DNA of 64,000 nucleotides from Escallonia rubra (GCA_033065855.1 JAVXUO010003131.1:62001-126000); one strand, 5' to 3'. Counted from the stretch's first letter, positions 20,807 to 32,968 are shown. Notes: a model not told the origin generated them from the sequence alone. Numbers and translations are program-made.

Positions 20807-21655
20807 TCATTGCACCTCAGGCACGCTAGTTAGCCCATTCGTAAGAATTTCGGCAAGATACGAGACACATTATTTTTTGGGTTTTCATATGGAAGGCCTA
20901 TTCGGGCACACTTTAGGGCTCAATTCATAGCTTCCGAAAAATCTCGTAATTTTTTTTGTCATTTCTTTTTTGCTCATTGCACCTCAGGCACGCTAGTTAG
21001 CCCATTCGTAAGAATTTCGGCAAGATACGAGACACGTTATTTTTTGGGTTTTCCTATGGAAGGCCTATTCGGGCACACTTTAGGGCCCAATTCATAGCTT
21101 CCGAAAAATCTCGTAATTTTTTTTGTCATTTCTTTTTTGCTCATTGCACCTCAGGCACGCTAGTTAGCCCATTCGTAAGAATTTCGGCAAGATACGAGAC
21201 ACGTTATTTTTTGGGTTTTCCTATGGAAGGCCTATTCGGGCACACTTTAGGGCCCAATTCATAGCTTCCGAAAAATCTCGTAATTTTTTTTGTCATTTCT
21301 TTTTTGCTCATTGCACCTCAGGCACGCTAGTTAGCCCATTCGTAAGAATTTCGGCAAGATACGAGACACGTTATTTTTTGGGTTTTCCTATGGAAGGCCT
21401 ATTCGGGCACACTTTAGGGCCCAATTCATAGCTTCCGAAAAATCTCGTAATTTTTTTTGTCATTTCTTTTTTGCTCATTGCCCCTTAGGCACGCTAATAG
21501 GCCATATATATGAATTTCGGCGAAAATCGAGACAAATAATTTTTTTGAAAATCCTATAATGTATTAATATTCGTGCACACTGTATCGCCAAATTCATAGC
21601 AACAATAAAAAAATTATGTACATTTTTTTCAGGGGTTCTTTGCTCATTGCACCTT
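20807..21655. repeat. 167-bp tandem array between the convergent genes of element B
   Basis: The block CACCTCAGGCACGCTAG starts near 20814, 20981, 21148 and 21315, always 167 bp apart, with diverged copies near 21482 and 21650. The central copies are almost identical. Units contain AAGATACGAGACACGTTA and GGAAGGCCTATTCGGGC. The array sits at the 3' ends of both genes, like the array of element A, though the sequences are unrelated. Confidence 0.92.
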
Positions 21656-21662
21656 AGCCACT

Positions 21663-24592
21663 CTAGTTAGGATAATGGTAATTAAGGCGTCTAGCTTCAT
21701 TCTTTTTCAGCTCCCAGGCTATCCTATACCTAAACGTCAAGGCAGCCTTCCTAGTCCACCATTTATATTTGAGCACCTCCGACCGAGCAATGTAGTCCAT
21801 GTACTTGAGGACGTAAATCCCGCAATCATGACTGTTATATTGCTTTGGTCGGTCCTGTATCATCTCGACCGTCCAAGGCTCTACCGTCGAATTCCTGGTG
21901 ATGGATTCCCCTGAATAATCTCGGCACGCTAGCGAGAAGATAGTAGTCTGCATCCAACAATAAAAAAAGGTCATCAATATATGTTACAATAAGAATATAC
22001 TATGAGCCAAGGTCAACCGATAAAAACTAACCACTGCAGTGATGTACTCGCTGTATATCTGTGCCAGCGACCGAAAGGGAGAGTCCTCCCGTAGGCTATC
22101 GTATATGTTGACCGCTCTGTTCGCTGGATAGAGAACTAATAGGAACCAGTGGTGTTCATGATGGCAAGGTATCATGACAAGGTTCGCATGAGCAGCGTGA
22201 CATTGATAGTCTGCGGTCAACAGGGCTAACAAGTTTCCAGCTGGTTTCCACTTACCCATGCCTGCCCCTCGCCTCCTCGATTCTGTGAACTCCCTCATGC
22301 TGGTCACCATTAATGGGACAAGATAAGTGGGATACATGTTAAGCTTCAAATCTTCGCACTTGTTATAACGTAGCTCTCTAATCCGGAGCAGATCTATATA
22401 AGCGTTCATGACAAAATTTGAAATATCTGTCTCCGGTGCCAACATTCTCACATCCGTGTGACCTAGCAATGTTCCAAGAGGAAAGTCTGTTGAATCGACA
22501 GGCTCAGGCCCGAAGTAGTGCCGGTCGATCCAATCCCGCTTCCATCGCCTCAATGGCTTTGTCGCTTGTCCTTTATCCGACCGGTTGCTTGGGCGCGAGG
22601 CCTGGATTCCTACTTGGGTCACCTGACTCTGGCGCTGAGAGTCGTACGTGTCAGGAGGCAAGCGACTAGACGGCTCCCAGAATTCCCTCTGGGGCAAAGA
22701 CGCGTCAGGAGGCAAGCGACTAGACAGCTCCCAGAATTCACTCTGGGGCACAAAGTCGTACGTGTCAGGAGGCAAGCGACTAAACGGCTCCCACACTTGA
22801 CGCTGGGGCTGAAACCCGTACGCGTCAGGAGGCAAGCCACTAGACGGCTCCCACACCTGACTCTCGGGCTGAGAGCCGTACGCGTCAGGAGGCAAGCCAC
22901 TAGACGGCTCCCCTTGGTAACCCCGGTACGCAAGACTAAAGTTGTGAAGATCAGTCTTGTACCTCTCAATGGAGCTCTTGAGACTGTCAGGCGCATGCGC
23001 GACATACCAGTCAAACTGCTCAAGCTGCTTGAACACCTTAGTGCCCTGGTCAACCTAAAAAAAATGCATAAATAAATCACCGTCATCATTTCAGGCATGG
23101 TCGAGAAGTTGCAAAAATAAATATTGAAACAACACTAGAGTTGACTTACAATGCTCAATGCCCAGAACTGGTCATAGACCTCACGTGGCGCGTACGATGT
23201 CTTCCTCACTTGGGAAGGACGATTCACCCTCGTGCGCGTCACCTTGAGAAACCATTGTAGGTAATCCTCAGTACTGGTGCCGTCGTCCTTGAGCGATACA
23301 AGGCTACCATACGTTTCTTGCCAAGTATTCCACTGTTGCACCTCGTCACTCAGCAAATTCAAGGCATCAGGCACCTCAAAATTCAGACCTCGACCGCTCC
23401 TGTATGGCCGCATGTCTACAGCGGGTTTTGGTATCCCTTGTAGACAGCCAGCTTGTTTCATAGCTCGATCGGGCATCTGAAACTCACATACTTCGAAATG
23501 AATAAGTGGCACCCGAACCAAACCTGCCAGCACGTACGACACCGGCAGTTGCCAACACGTCTCATCCAACAGATGCATCACATTCCCATATGGCTGCCAC
23601 GTCACCTGGGATGCATCCATCATATCTAGTTCCCCCCGATAGAACGTTAGATTGTGGTGAGGGTCTACCCGTCTAGTCCGTTTGGGCCTAGGCCCCCAGG
23701 CCCACACCCTAGGCCACGTCTCATCTGAATCAGCTACGGGGTGTGGACGACCCGTGGGTAGCCTCTCGTAAGACCAAACCTGTGAATGCAAACATAATAT
23801 GGAATTAGTTATTAATCACGAATATATTGACACGTCAACGAAGAATATAAATGCTCAAACCTGTAACAGAGTGATGCAGGCGGAAATGGACTTGGCACCC
23901 TTTCTCGTAGCTTTGTGCAATGCTCGATATAGGTGCGCAAGGACAGCTGAACCCCACGAATATGAGTATACCAATTCAAGATCCTCCAAGAACACCATAT
24001 ACTTCGGATGCACCGTGTTTTTCTTTTGCGTCGGAAGTAATATAGATCCAATAATATACAAAAGGAATGCCTTCGTATACACCGAAAAATCATGAGGAGT
24101 GTATTCATCCGGTAGCTCGCCGTACTGCTCTCTCAGCCATTTAAGTTTTATGCCGTTGGTTGAAAGAGCTTCCCTCGGAATTCCCGGAAAATACTGCCTA
24201 GCCATCTTCGCGATGGAAGCAGACGTTTTATTCGAAGTAATCGGTCTACCGTGACATGGGATTCCAAGTATAAATCCGACGTCCTCTAACGTAATAGTCA
24301 TTTCACCAAACCGGAAGTGAAATGAGTTCGTCTCGCCCCTCCATCGTTCAACTAGAGCGGATATAAGGCAATCGTCGTGCCGAGACCAAATCCCGCAATC
24401 GGTGAAAACCGTCAAATTTTGATTGTGTAGTAGTTCTATTTGTTCATCGTTCAGTACCCACTCGGAATGGCCACTTGTGCTTTGACATGTTTCCAAAACA
24501 CCCCTATCGACACCGTTAAATACGTGCCTCGCGACGTGGTCATCGTCATCGTATAGGATTGATGTATCATGAGGTCCAGGGTTGAAATCCAT
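21663..24592 (-). CDS. PMD-Ulp1 fusion protein (plant mobile domain plus SUMO-protease-like domain), intact
   Basis: Four exons on the minus strand, 24592-23861, 23779-23150, 23054-22032 and 21947-21663, all in phase with GT-AG ends, give 889 aa. Residues 1 to about 450 form a plant mobile domain (ALVERWRGETNSFHF, FGEMTITLEDVGFILGIP). Residues 500-595 are a Pro-rich linker of about five 18-20-aa repeats (EPSSRLPPDAYG). The C-terminus is a C48/Ulp1 peptidase: H756 (HHW), D773 (IYDSL), Q831 and C837 (NSHDCGIYVLKYMDY). The spacings (H to D 17, Q to C 6) match the yeast Ulp1 site as known for the family. ATG 24592 follows an acceptor (TTACAG), and an arm-encoded promoter/donor lies at 25929-26100. 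SUMO or ubiquitin-like specificity is not shown by the sequence. A role helping the transposon, for instance against silencing, is inference. Confidence 0.88.
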
Positions 24593-24780
24593 ATCTGTAA
24601 GAACAAAATATAATCGTACATTAACTTAGCGTCCATAATATTTACATTCCAAAACTGTAACCGAATCGTTAACCTAGCTTACCAACGCAATAACAATAGT
24701 CATTAAATCATTACTTTAATGTATGAAAACCATTCCTCACTTCCCACGACTCCGAACGCTTAATAACCCTAGCCGCCTTC

Positions 24781-26707
24781 GCTAGGGTTTGCTTACATTT
24801 ACGGACAATATTGACGCTCGAAAAAGTTGACAGCGTAAAATTACGAAAATACCCCTCTCGGGCGGCGAATTACCGAAATGCCCCTGGCATCGGGAAAAAT
24901 CTCAAAAGTGATTTAAGACGCTATTCTAAGGTTTCTGAGTTCATCCTTCATCTAGAAAGCATTTTAGGGATTTTTCGTCAAAAAATCCCGAACCGGTGTC
25001 CGGATCGAGCGCTTAAAAGTTTCATAGGCAAAAAATTGCTACCGGCTTCGGAATGGCCCGAATTCGTGGGGAATGGAACTTCCCGCCTTCGCTAGGGTTT
25101 GCTTACATTTATGGACTAAGCAGTCATTCAAAAAAGTTGAAAGGGGCAAAATTACGAAAATACCCCTATCGGGCGGCGAATTACCAAAATGCCCCCTGGC
25201 ATCGGGAAAAATCTCAAAAGTGCTTTAAGACGCTATTCTAAGATTGCTGAGAAGGCGCTCGAAAAAGTTGAAAGAGGCAAAATTACGAAAATACCCCTCT
25301 CCGGCGGCGAATTACCGAAATGCCCCTGGCATCGGAAAAAAATCTCAAAAGTGCTTTAAGACGCTATTCTAAGGTTGCTGAGTTCATCCTTGATCTAAAA
25401 AGCAGTTTAGGAAATTTTCGTCAAAAAATCCCGAACCGGTGTCCGGATCGAGTGCTTAAAAGCCCGTTCGGCGAAAAATTGCTACCGGCTTCGGAATGGC
25501 CCGAATTCCTGGGGAATGGAACTTTCCAACATCCTAGGGTTCTCAAAAAAGTTTCGCGCGAAATCGCGCTAGCTTGATATTTTAAATTACACTGCGAAGT
25601 TACAAGGTTGCGCGTACCAGTTAACCCCTTTCCAGTATTTGGAAAAATCTGAAATTTTTACCTGATACAGATCTTTTAAAAATAACTAGGGTCTATTTTT
25701 TGTACTTTGGCAAAATCTAGCTCTAGATATTTTTTATAAATTCATGAAAAATCATAATTTTGACGCCCTAAAAAATCGCTATTTTCGAATCTTTCGAATG
25801 TAATACCCCGATTTGTAAAAACGTAATTTTGACGCCCTAAACACGAACTTTAGACTATGATAAGAACAATTTAAGCGTAACAACAATTTAAATTAACATT
25901 GAATTATAAGAAAATTCAAAATACTTACTTGTTTTGACTTGAAAAAAATGACGAAGAAATCCACCGATCTTCTTCTAGCGGTTATCCACCGATCTTCTAG
26001 CGTAAAATTTTTTTCGCTCGTATTGTTGTGGAGATTATGTATGTGAGATAGGGAGAATGATGAGAGTGTAAGAAATAATTCGGGGGAAGAGGGTTTTTAT
26101 AGACAGAAAAGTGAGCCGTGGGAGGGGGGGGCAACTAATGTTCTGCCATGTGTCGAAGAGGGGTGTGGGCCAAGACATGGGAGGAAATTTTGGGAGGAGG
26201 AAAAGAGGGGGTCTGCCGAAGGGGGGTGGGGGCCTAGGGAGGAAAAATGACAAGTGGGGAGGGGGGGGGAAGAGGGGTGGGGGCCAAGGGGGGAGGGGGG
26301 TTACTGCCGGGTGGAAATTCGGGTGAGGGGGTGGGGGCCGGGGGGGAATCTGCCGAGGGGGGTGGGGGCCAAGGGAGGGGGTGGGGACACGTGGGGGGGG
26401 GAAGAGAGGTGGGGGCCACGGGGGGAGGGGTTACTGCCGGGGTAAAGGGGTAAAGGGCTGCCGGGTAAAGGGTAAAGGGTAAAGGGCCAGGGCTATTGGC
26501 CTTGGTCCAATCGCTTGACTTTCGGGCGATTGGCTTTGGGCCAATCGCGCGACTCTCATGCGATTGGCCCAAGGCCAATCGCCCCTCCTTTTGGCCAGAA
26601 ATGGCCCAGTCCAGCTAGCTTTTTTTTTTTTATTTTATGCAATCGCTCGACTTTCTAGCGATTCGGTGGGAAATTTTTTTTTTCCCACCGGTGGGTGTGT
26701 ATCGAAC

Positions 26708-26710
<3 letters not shown>
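24781..26710 (-). repeat. Right inverted arm of element B
   Basis: The inverse of 9483-11718 plus 17562-17812, with fewer 312-bp units (24781-25090, 25090-25240 truncated, 25300-25530). The stretch 25007-25035 reads GCGCTTAAAAGTTTCATAGG without interruption, which is the pre-insertion form of the element C target. The G-rich tract at 26110-26470 gives glycine-rich frames that are not genes. Confidence 0.88.
25929..26101 (-). promoter_or_regulatory. Arm-encoded promoter and 5' UTR exon for the PMD-Ulp1 gene
   Basis: On the minus strand, TATAAAAA (plus 26094-26101) precedes the same leader and the same donor (CAAAACAA/GTAAGT, exon end 25929) as in the left arm. Splicing to the acceptor at about 24595 would place ATG 24592 just downstream. 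This mirrors maize MuDR, where both genes start within the terminal repeats. Confidence 0.6.

Positions 26711-26738
<28 letters not shown>
26711..26738. repeat. TA microsatellite at the right end of element B
   Basis: Fourteen TA units directly abut the right terminus. The left terminus also abuts a TA run, so element B sits inside a TA microsatellite. Confidence 0.9.
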
Positions 26739-29048
26739 GATTTCATTTGCTGTAGTTTTTCGGTCTATTTGACCATTTAGAAGCCATTACAGACATAATT
26801 ATTTGACAGCCAAAAAAACTGGTGTTTAGTCCATTGAAGCCGTAATTTCGGGTGTAATTTGAATTGAAATCAGCCATATATTGCTGATCCATTGAAGGCG
26901 TAATATGACGGATGCATCCGTAATATTTGTTTTCATTGTTTGTTCCATTGAACTCGGTCATATTTTCCTGAAATTAGACCTGAAATCAGTCATATTTTGT
27001 TGATCCATTGTTTGGCTGAAGTTTGACGCCTACTTAGAATAATCGTACTTAAGAAATAAATTGCTTACAAGTGGTACCAAAAAACTAAACAGTAAATAAT
27101 TATCTTTTTGATCATCATAATTGAAATATATACGTGTAAAAAAAAATATAAATAGTTCGGTTACAATAAGTTTATAAAGGGTAAAGAAATAGATACATAC
27201 ATACACTTCCCTACTTGTATGTAGCATCTATAAAAATACATTAAAAAAAACTATCAAACATTTGAGTAACAACAATATGGCCTTATCATGCATTATCCAT
27301 CAAACAGCAAAACCCGCCAAAACTAATAGTCAATAAACAAGCTCTTCCTTTTTTTTTTTAATGCCGATCAACAAGTCAATAAAATTAACCTAAAAGAAAA
27401 GCCAAAAATAATAACAAATTGAAATATCTGCTTAGAATAGATCAACCAAAAAAAAAGACCACCCGTATCAAGATAAGTGTGGCTAGATAAACAGATTCTT
27501 GTAAGTTGTAACTGGGACACCTATCGAAGCTAAGCCCGTAGCCTGAGGCCACAAGGTCCATACTAATGGGTTACCTCGCGTCGCCACCAGCCGGGAAGCC
27601 CCATTCCTCGACAGACCATTCCACTACCATCAACAACATCTAAACACCACGAGCAGCCGAAAACACCGCCAATGACATAATTCGCCATCAAAACACCCAC
27701 CACCATTACAAATGTCAAAGCTCCACGACCACATGTTCCTATGTCCAAGGCCCACATACCCGTCCACCATCCCCACTAACTGGAGCCAAAATGAAGCCTT
27801 CTACCGACTGCTTCCTCCAACGCAACGGCCACGACGACGACCAAACTCGTCGAAACCAACCTTTGTACGAAGAAGATGGGGAAAAGAAAGGCAATCCTAG
27901 TAGAGAAACAACCCTTACTCACTGACTCACCTACCCTCTGTCAACCAGTGGCACCACCTCACCAACACACCCATACAAAGCTTCAGCCACATACCAACAG
28001 CTAGTCAATAATTACCTTATATGCCATGTTTTTTTCTTCTAAAGTTTATGATTCATTTTGATATATGTAGCTAATAACCACCCTATGAATCATGTAAAAA
28101 TTGTTCGAGAACATCATCCATCTGCAATAACACCACTCAACCAAGATATTACTTTTCGAGGAAATTTCACTTCATCCCTTATGCAATATACTAAACCTCC
28201 ATCTTCTAAAAGAAAGTGCGCTCATCAGATTGAAAATGTCCAAATAACCGGCGTGAGTGAGTGACAACTATGAAACTTTATTCATAAAGACAATTATGCC
28301 CTTGCTTTTCCTCTTCATCTTATTTTCCAATTCCACCAAATAGTATCACTGCCGCCACCATTACAGGGTGGGTTGCGGCTGTGGACCGAGGTGGTAGTAG
28401 ATTGTGGTGGGGTTTAGGGTGGGTGGCAGTAGGTATAAGTATCGATGTATTCGGGTTGTGGCTGGATGATTCGGTGGCAATGAATCAGGGCGAGGGGGGA
28501 GTAGGTAATGAGGGTGGTGGATTGGAGTTGGTGGGAATGGCTATGGGTATTACCTGGATTGAGGTGGCGGTGGCTATGTCAATGGGGGTGGATGAAGAGG
28601 GTAGGTGGCCGTTGTGATGGTAGGGTAGGATGATGGAGGTGGAAGTCGATCAGGGTGGTGGCAATGGTGGCATCGAGGGTGGATATCAGTCAATTGAGGT
28701 GGTGGAAACTGTGGCTGACGGGGGTGGGGGCAACTGTGGCTGTTGGCGGGCAATGGATCATGGTAATGGTAGCGGTGGATGAAAGGGGTAACAAGGGATC
28801 GGGGTGGCCACGACTATGACAGTGAAGGAGGATGAAGGCAAAATAATCGCCACGTTTAAGCAAATAGTTCAATTTCCCAATGAAAGCAAAAAGTTTGAAC
28901 ACAATTTGAAAAATAAATATCGGCATAACAACAATTAGATATGAGAGAGTAACAATAGTAATGAACTAGGAGAGAATTGATTAAAACTTAGATGTGAAGA
29001 TTTTGCAATATTTTAAGTAAAGAAAACACTATTGTGAGGATAATAATA
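26739..29048. other. Intergenic, no gene recognised
   Basis: From 26740 to 27020 there are loosely repeated segments (TCAGCCATATATTGCTGATCC and related forms near 26868 and 26988). From 27560 to 28800 the sequence is richer in CCACCA/GGTGGT triplets and gives Gly/Val/Trp-rich frames typical of low-complexity DNA. No domain, splice-supported gene or clear transposon end was identified. Confidence 0.5.
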
Positions 29049-29565
29049 AGGAAAAATTACATACCTCTCATATATTTTGGGTTTGCGGGTCAACCCTCTC
29101 AGATATTATTTCTGACAATTGACCATCCTCATCTATAAATTCAGGGCAATTGGCCAATTATGGTCAAATTGGCATGTAAAAAGACACAATTGCCTTATAT
29201 CTCATTCCTTATCTTTTTATGTGGCGTCGGGGGTGGGCAGATGCCTCTGAGGAGGGAGGGGGGGGGGGGTTAATGGTTTGTTTGGCGACGATAGGGGTGG
29301 GGGAAAGGAGGGAGGCAGTGGTTTGACCCGCGACGGCAGGGATGGGTGGAGGGACGAGGTGCTAGTTCTAGGTTTTTTTTAAGCAAAAAATTGGCATTTT
29401 TGTAAAAGTTAAGGGTATTTTCGAAATTTCACGTCCAAATTAATGCGGGTTGTAACTATCGATAGATGAGGGGGTCAATTGTCAATACCGAGGGGGTCGA
29501 CACGTAAACCCGAAATACGGGAGGGGCTCGGGGGGGGGGGGGGGTCATTTCCCCTATTTATAATT
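29049..29565. mobile_element. Non-autonomous inverted-repeat element, about 0.5 kb
   Basis: The left border carries TTTGGGTTTGCGGGTCAACC, CTGACAATTGACC and CCTCATCTAT. The right border carries the same blocks inverted (ATAGATGAGGGGGTCAATTG, CGACACGTAAACCCGAAATA). Terminal inverted repeats are about 100 bp and imperfect, enclosing a G-rich centre. No clear target duplication remains. The end style resembles small MULE derivatives, but the superfamily is not proven. Confidence 0.65.
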
Positions 29566-31420
29566 TCATAATTATTTTATTTAATGTGCACGCTTTTTGT
29601 TAATGGAGGGAGGTCTAATACACATTTTCATCTTAAGGGTATACTTTGCACATTTCGGAGTGAAGAAGCGAAATAAATTTACTTGTCTTTGTTAACCTCG
29701 CCAAAATCCAATAAAATTTCACACGCTCCTCGCTTACTAATCCCTTTTCAAATTTTGATTCACAGAATTTTGGTGTACTTAATTATAAATGTGATAATGG
29801 TCATAAACATTAATAATAAAAGATCCAGAGTCAAAAGGCTACAACTGAGTCTATAGGGCATGACGTGTTGATCCTAGCCTCTTCACTCGCTAAGCACGAT
29901 TTTTAGTATCTCAGTCCAACTTCTGCCGTTAACACCTTCATCATCTTTCTCATAATTGTTGTCACATATAGTTGTTTGTTGCTTAATACAGGTGGGCACC
30001 ATTCCTAGCACCTTTAGTGCCTTTTAATCACCATAAGTATCGCAATCATACTCATAGATATGCGGTTCAATCGATTTCGAATCGGATTACTATTTTTTCA
30101 CCTTTCTCCATGTTGCCAAAGCAATTATTCTTGGCAAACTTGCTTCTGTACTTGTTTGACCAGTCTCTTAAGAGTATAGAATTGATGATGGCTTTTCTTT
30201 TGCTTTTGGCTAATCGGGTTATGACTTCAAAATTCCTGCTAAGAACTGTAAAAAGCATAACCGTGAGATCAATTCTGGAAATTTTTGGTCAATCAGGTTC
30301 TGAAGCTCTTCTATTGAAATGGAAAAATACGATCCTTTACTCTGTATGCAACCCTCTATATCCTTCGTTCCTTTGTTTTTGTAAACCGGTGGCCAGAATG
30401 TGTACGACAAATATGTATGATCAAATAGTGCATAAAGAAATATCAAGGGAAAGGTGGAGGATCGAGACAAATCATGCCTTGGATTTCACGTGCACGGTCT
30501 TTCGAGAGGGAAGAAAATGAATACGAAAAGCCCAATCCATAAATTAATCTCGTCCTGAAATCTCTTTGCATTTCAATCGACAGAAAAATGGTTAAGGGGT
30601 GTTTTTATGAAACAAGAATTAAAAAAATTCTTGTTATTATTATCTTATCGTATGATACGACATCTCTAACAACTATTCCTTGTTCATGTCAATCGGAGAA
30701 ATTAAGATAAGTATTTATGTTGAATTCCAATCCAAAAGAACAATGGTTTGTCAGAATTTGTAGGAAGATGGATCCTATAACCATAAGAATTCTAGACAAC
30801 AGACTGATTTACAACAGTAATTGTCAATTCAATACAAGACCTAGATGTTGCTTTTGCAATAAAGCTTGCCAAAGAGAAATTAAGTTTCCTACCCTTTATG
30901 GTATTGACTCAACAAGAATATTTTTATTGTTTCATTATAGTTACACATACTGAAATATCACAAATTGGCGAAGTTGAGATGTAAATCTACATCTTGAGAG
31001 TAGCGAACATTACTTTTCGGGTAGAACTGAACGGATGGAAAAATAATTTATCCATTTTTTTCATCCTTTGGGCGACCACTATCTGGGCCATAAATGGTCG
31101 GTGCTTGGTATCCCTCTCCCTTAACCTTGATATCCTCATACTATTTCTAATCTAAACACGAGACCTCGAATAGAAATATCACTTAACATGTTAGCCTCAG
31201 GAAGAAAGAAAAAAGTATAATATTTATAAACTCATTGAGGTTTGGAAGTAATATCACTTATAGTCGTTGCTCTTTCAAAATAACAAATATATCATTTCAC
31301 CAGAAGAAATATAACAGGGGCAACAATTTCGACAAAATAAGTTATTTAACCCTTCATTTTTACTATTCCCTGTAATCTGATTTATTCTTTCATGGCCCAT
31401 ATCCATCATCGCTCCAAATC
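29566..31420. other. Intergenic, no gene recognised
   Basis: An open frame of 167 codons occupies 30017-30520 on the plus strand. It has no recognisable domain, no splice support and average composition, so I do not call it a gene. The remainder is AT-rich without visible structure. Confidence 0.45.
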
Positions 31421-31423
31421 TTA

Positions 31424-32051
31424 GAGGGTGTTTGGTATTAATTTTGAGAAGGTCAAGCCTGATTTAATCTAGATTAAATCAGATTTGTGGGTGTTTCGAA
31501 AAACAAATTAAGAGATTTAATCTGGCTCATAAAGCTAAAAAATGATTAAATCCATAATCCTGAAAAGTGAGATTATGAAATAATCACTTTTCATAATCAA
31601 GTTTGACTTTCTAATTTACCATACTGTCCTCATATTTCTCACAAAGGACATCTCATACCCTTTAGCTAATTTATAAAAGTTATTGTACTATAACCACTAA
31701 CGTGAGATCGTGAACGTTATTATCTTAAAGTAGAAAACAAACCACTTTTGTAGGTGGACGAAAATAACATTTTCATAATTTATTTGTGTAGTATAATTAT
31801 TTACAAATGAAAGTTATCTCAACATCACCTTTCTAAAAGGATATTAGAAATTTATTTATTAAATGTATTCTATGGTCATTTTGTCATCATCGAATTGATT
31901 TAAATATTTTTTTATCCAAACACTTTTATAACTTTAAGGTAGTTTACAACTGTTTTTGCCAAACAGTAAAGTGATTCTACTTAAAGTAGATTAAATCTGA
32001 TTAAAATTTAAGCAGAATTCTACTTTTTAGAATCAAATCCCAAACGGGCTC
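31424..32051. mobile_element. Tourist/PIF-Harbinger-like MITE
   Basis: The ends GAGGGTGTTTGGTATT and GAGCCCGTTTGGGATT (inverse of the right end) form imperfect inverted repeats, with GATTAAATC blocks repeated inside both ends. TTA flanks it on both sides (31421-31423 and 32052-32054), the typical three-base PIF/Harbinger duplication. It carries no coding region. Confidence 0.75.
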
Positions 32052-32403
32052 TTAATCATGTCCCTAGTATCCTCCACTGCCGCCCATTCATCTACCCATC
32101 CTACTGTACATTCATCATCAACAAAATCCACTTGTGCAAGCTTCTACAAAAAAATAAATTGTAAACCATCTTAATTGTATTGAATTCCCATACACGTGAT
32201 ATTACTCACTTCAAAATCGGCCTAAAAATTTATATTCTACCTAGAACCACAAGCTATTTTCTACTTCAATTGGATCGCAAACCAAATCGATTGAAACTCT
32301 TGAATTCTTTCTTTTTCATTTTAAAGCTCGAAATTGAGTTTTTTGTTTTACATATGTTTTACAAGAGTAGTTAAGTACAGAGGGTTGTGGGTAGATTGAC
32401 TTA

Positions 32404-32968
32404 GGGCCAGTTTGACAAAAAAATTTTGCTCTTTTTTTTTCAGTTTTTAAAAACTGAAAAAAAGGAGCGTTTGGTAACCATTTTTTTTTCAATTTTAAAA
32501 ATCAGTTTTTAAACTGAAGAGTAAAAAAAAAAACTCCAGAAACTGGTTTTTTTTTTCACTTTTGGTGATCTTTTCTTAGACCACCACCACCACCCTCCCA
32601 CCGCCGGCAGCCACCTCAGGCGACCACCGCCGGAGACTGCCGGCAGCCACCTCCGGCGACCACTGCCGGAGACTACCGGCAGCCACCTCCGGCCGCCGGT
32701 GACCATCGCCGGAGACTGCCGGCTGCCACCGCCGGCGACCACCGGCAGCCACCTCCGGCCGCCGGCGACCACCGCCGCTCCGGCGACCACCACCGCCACC
32801 GCAAACCACAAAAAAAAAAAGTCAAAATAAAAAGGGTTACCAAACACCAAAAAAAAAAAAAAAAAAAAAAAAAGGGGTTATCAAACACCAACTAGTTTTT
32901 ATAAAAAAAAAAATTAAGCTGCTCTTAAAAAACTGAAAACCAAAAAAAAAAATTTGTCAAACGAACCC
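32404..32968. mobile_element. MITE with TTA duplication and GC-rich minisatellite core, copy 1
   Basis: Terminal repeats GGGCCAGTTTGACAAA and the inverse of TTTGTCAAACGAACCC are flanked by TTA on both sides. T-rich and A-rich subterminal blocks enclose a core at 32578-32800 built of CCGCCGGCAGCCACCTCCGG-like repeats. A second, diverged copy with the same core lies at 52516. Frames through the core are repeat artefacts. Confidence 0.72.

Larger units (their letters stand above)
9483..26710. mobile_element. Mutator-like element B, 17.2 kb, with long inverted arms and PMD-Ulp1 gene
   Basis: The left end GGGGTTCGATACACACCC is inverted exactly at the right end (26693-26710). The arms stay nearly identical in inverse orientation for about 2 kb: polyA/polyT block, CCAATCGC repeats, TTTACCC repeats, C-rich tract, TATA box, splice donor, then 312-bp repeats. 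Internal genes are a MULE transposase (plus, pseudogene) and an intact PMD-Ulp1 gene (minus), converging on a 167-bp tandem array. TATATATAT flanks both ends, compatible with a 9-bp duplication in a TA tract. Without the 5.85-kb element C insertion, element B would be about 11.4 kb. The very similar arms suggest a fairly young element. Confidence 0.88.

Noticed and set aside
22518..23098. Frames opposite the PMD-Ulp1 linker rich in VRRQATRRLP
   Set aside because: Shadow of the tandem Pro-rich repeats of the real minus-strand exon.
30017..30520. 167-codon open frame as a gene
   Set aside because: No domain, no splice or promoter signals, and composition like the surrounding intergenic DNA.
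32509..32891. Arg/Pro/Ala/Gly-rich frames at 32.5-32.9 kb and 52.6-52.9 kb
   Set aside because: They lie in the GC-rich minisatellite core of two related MITEs.
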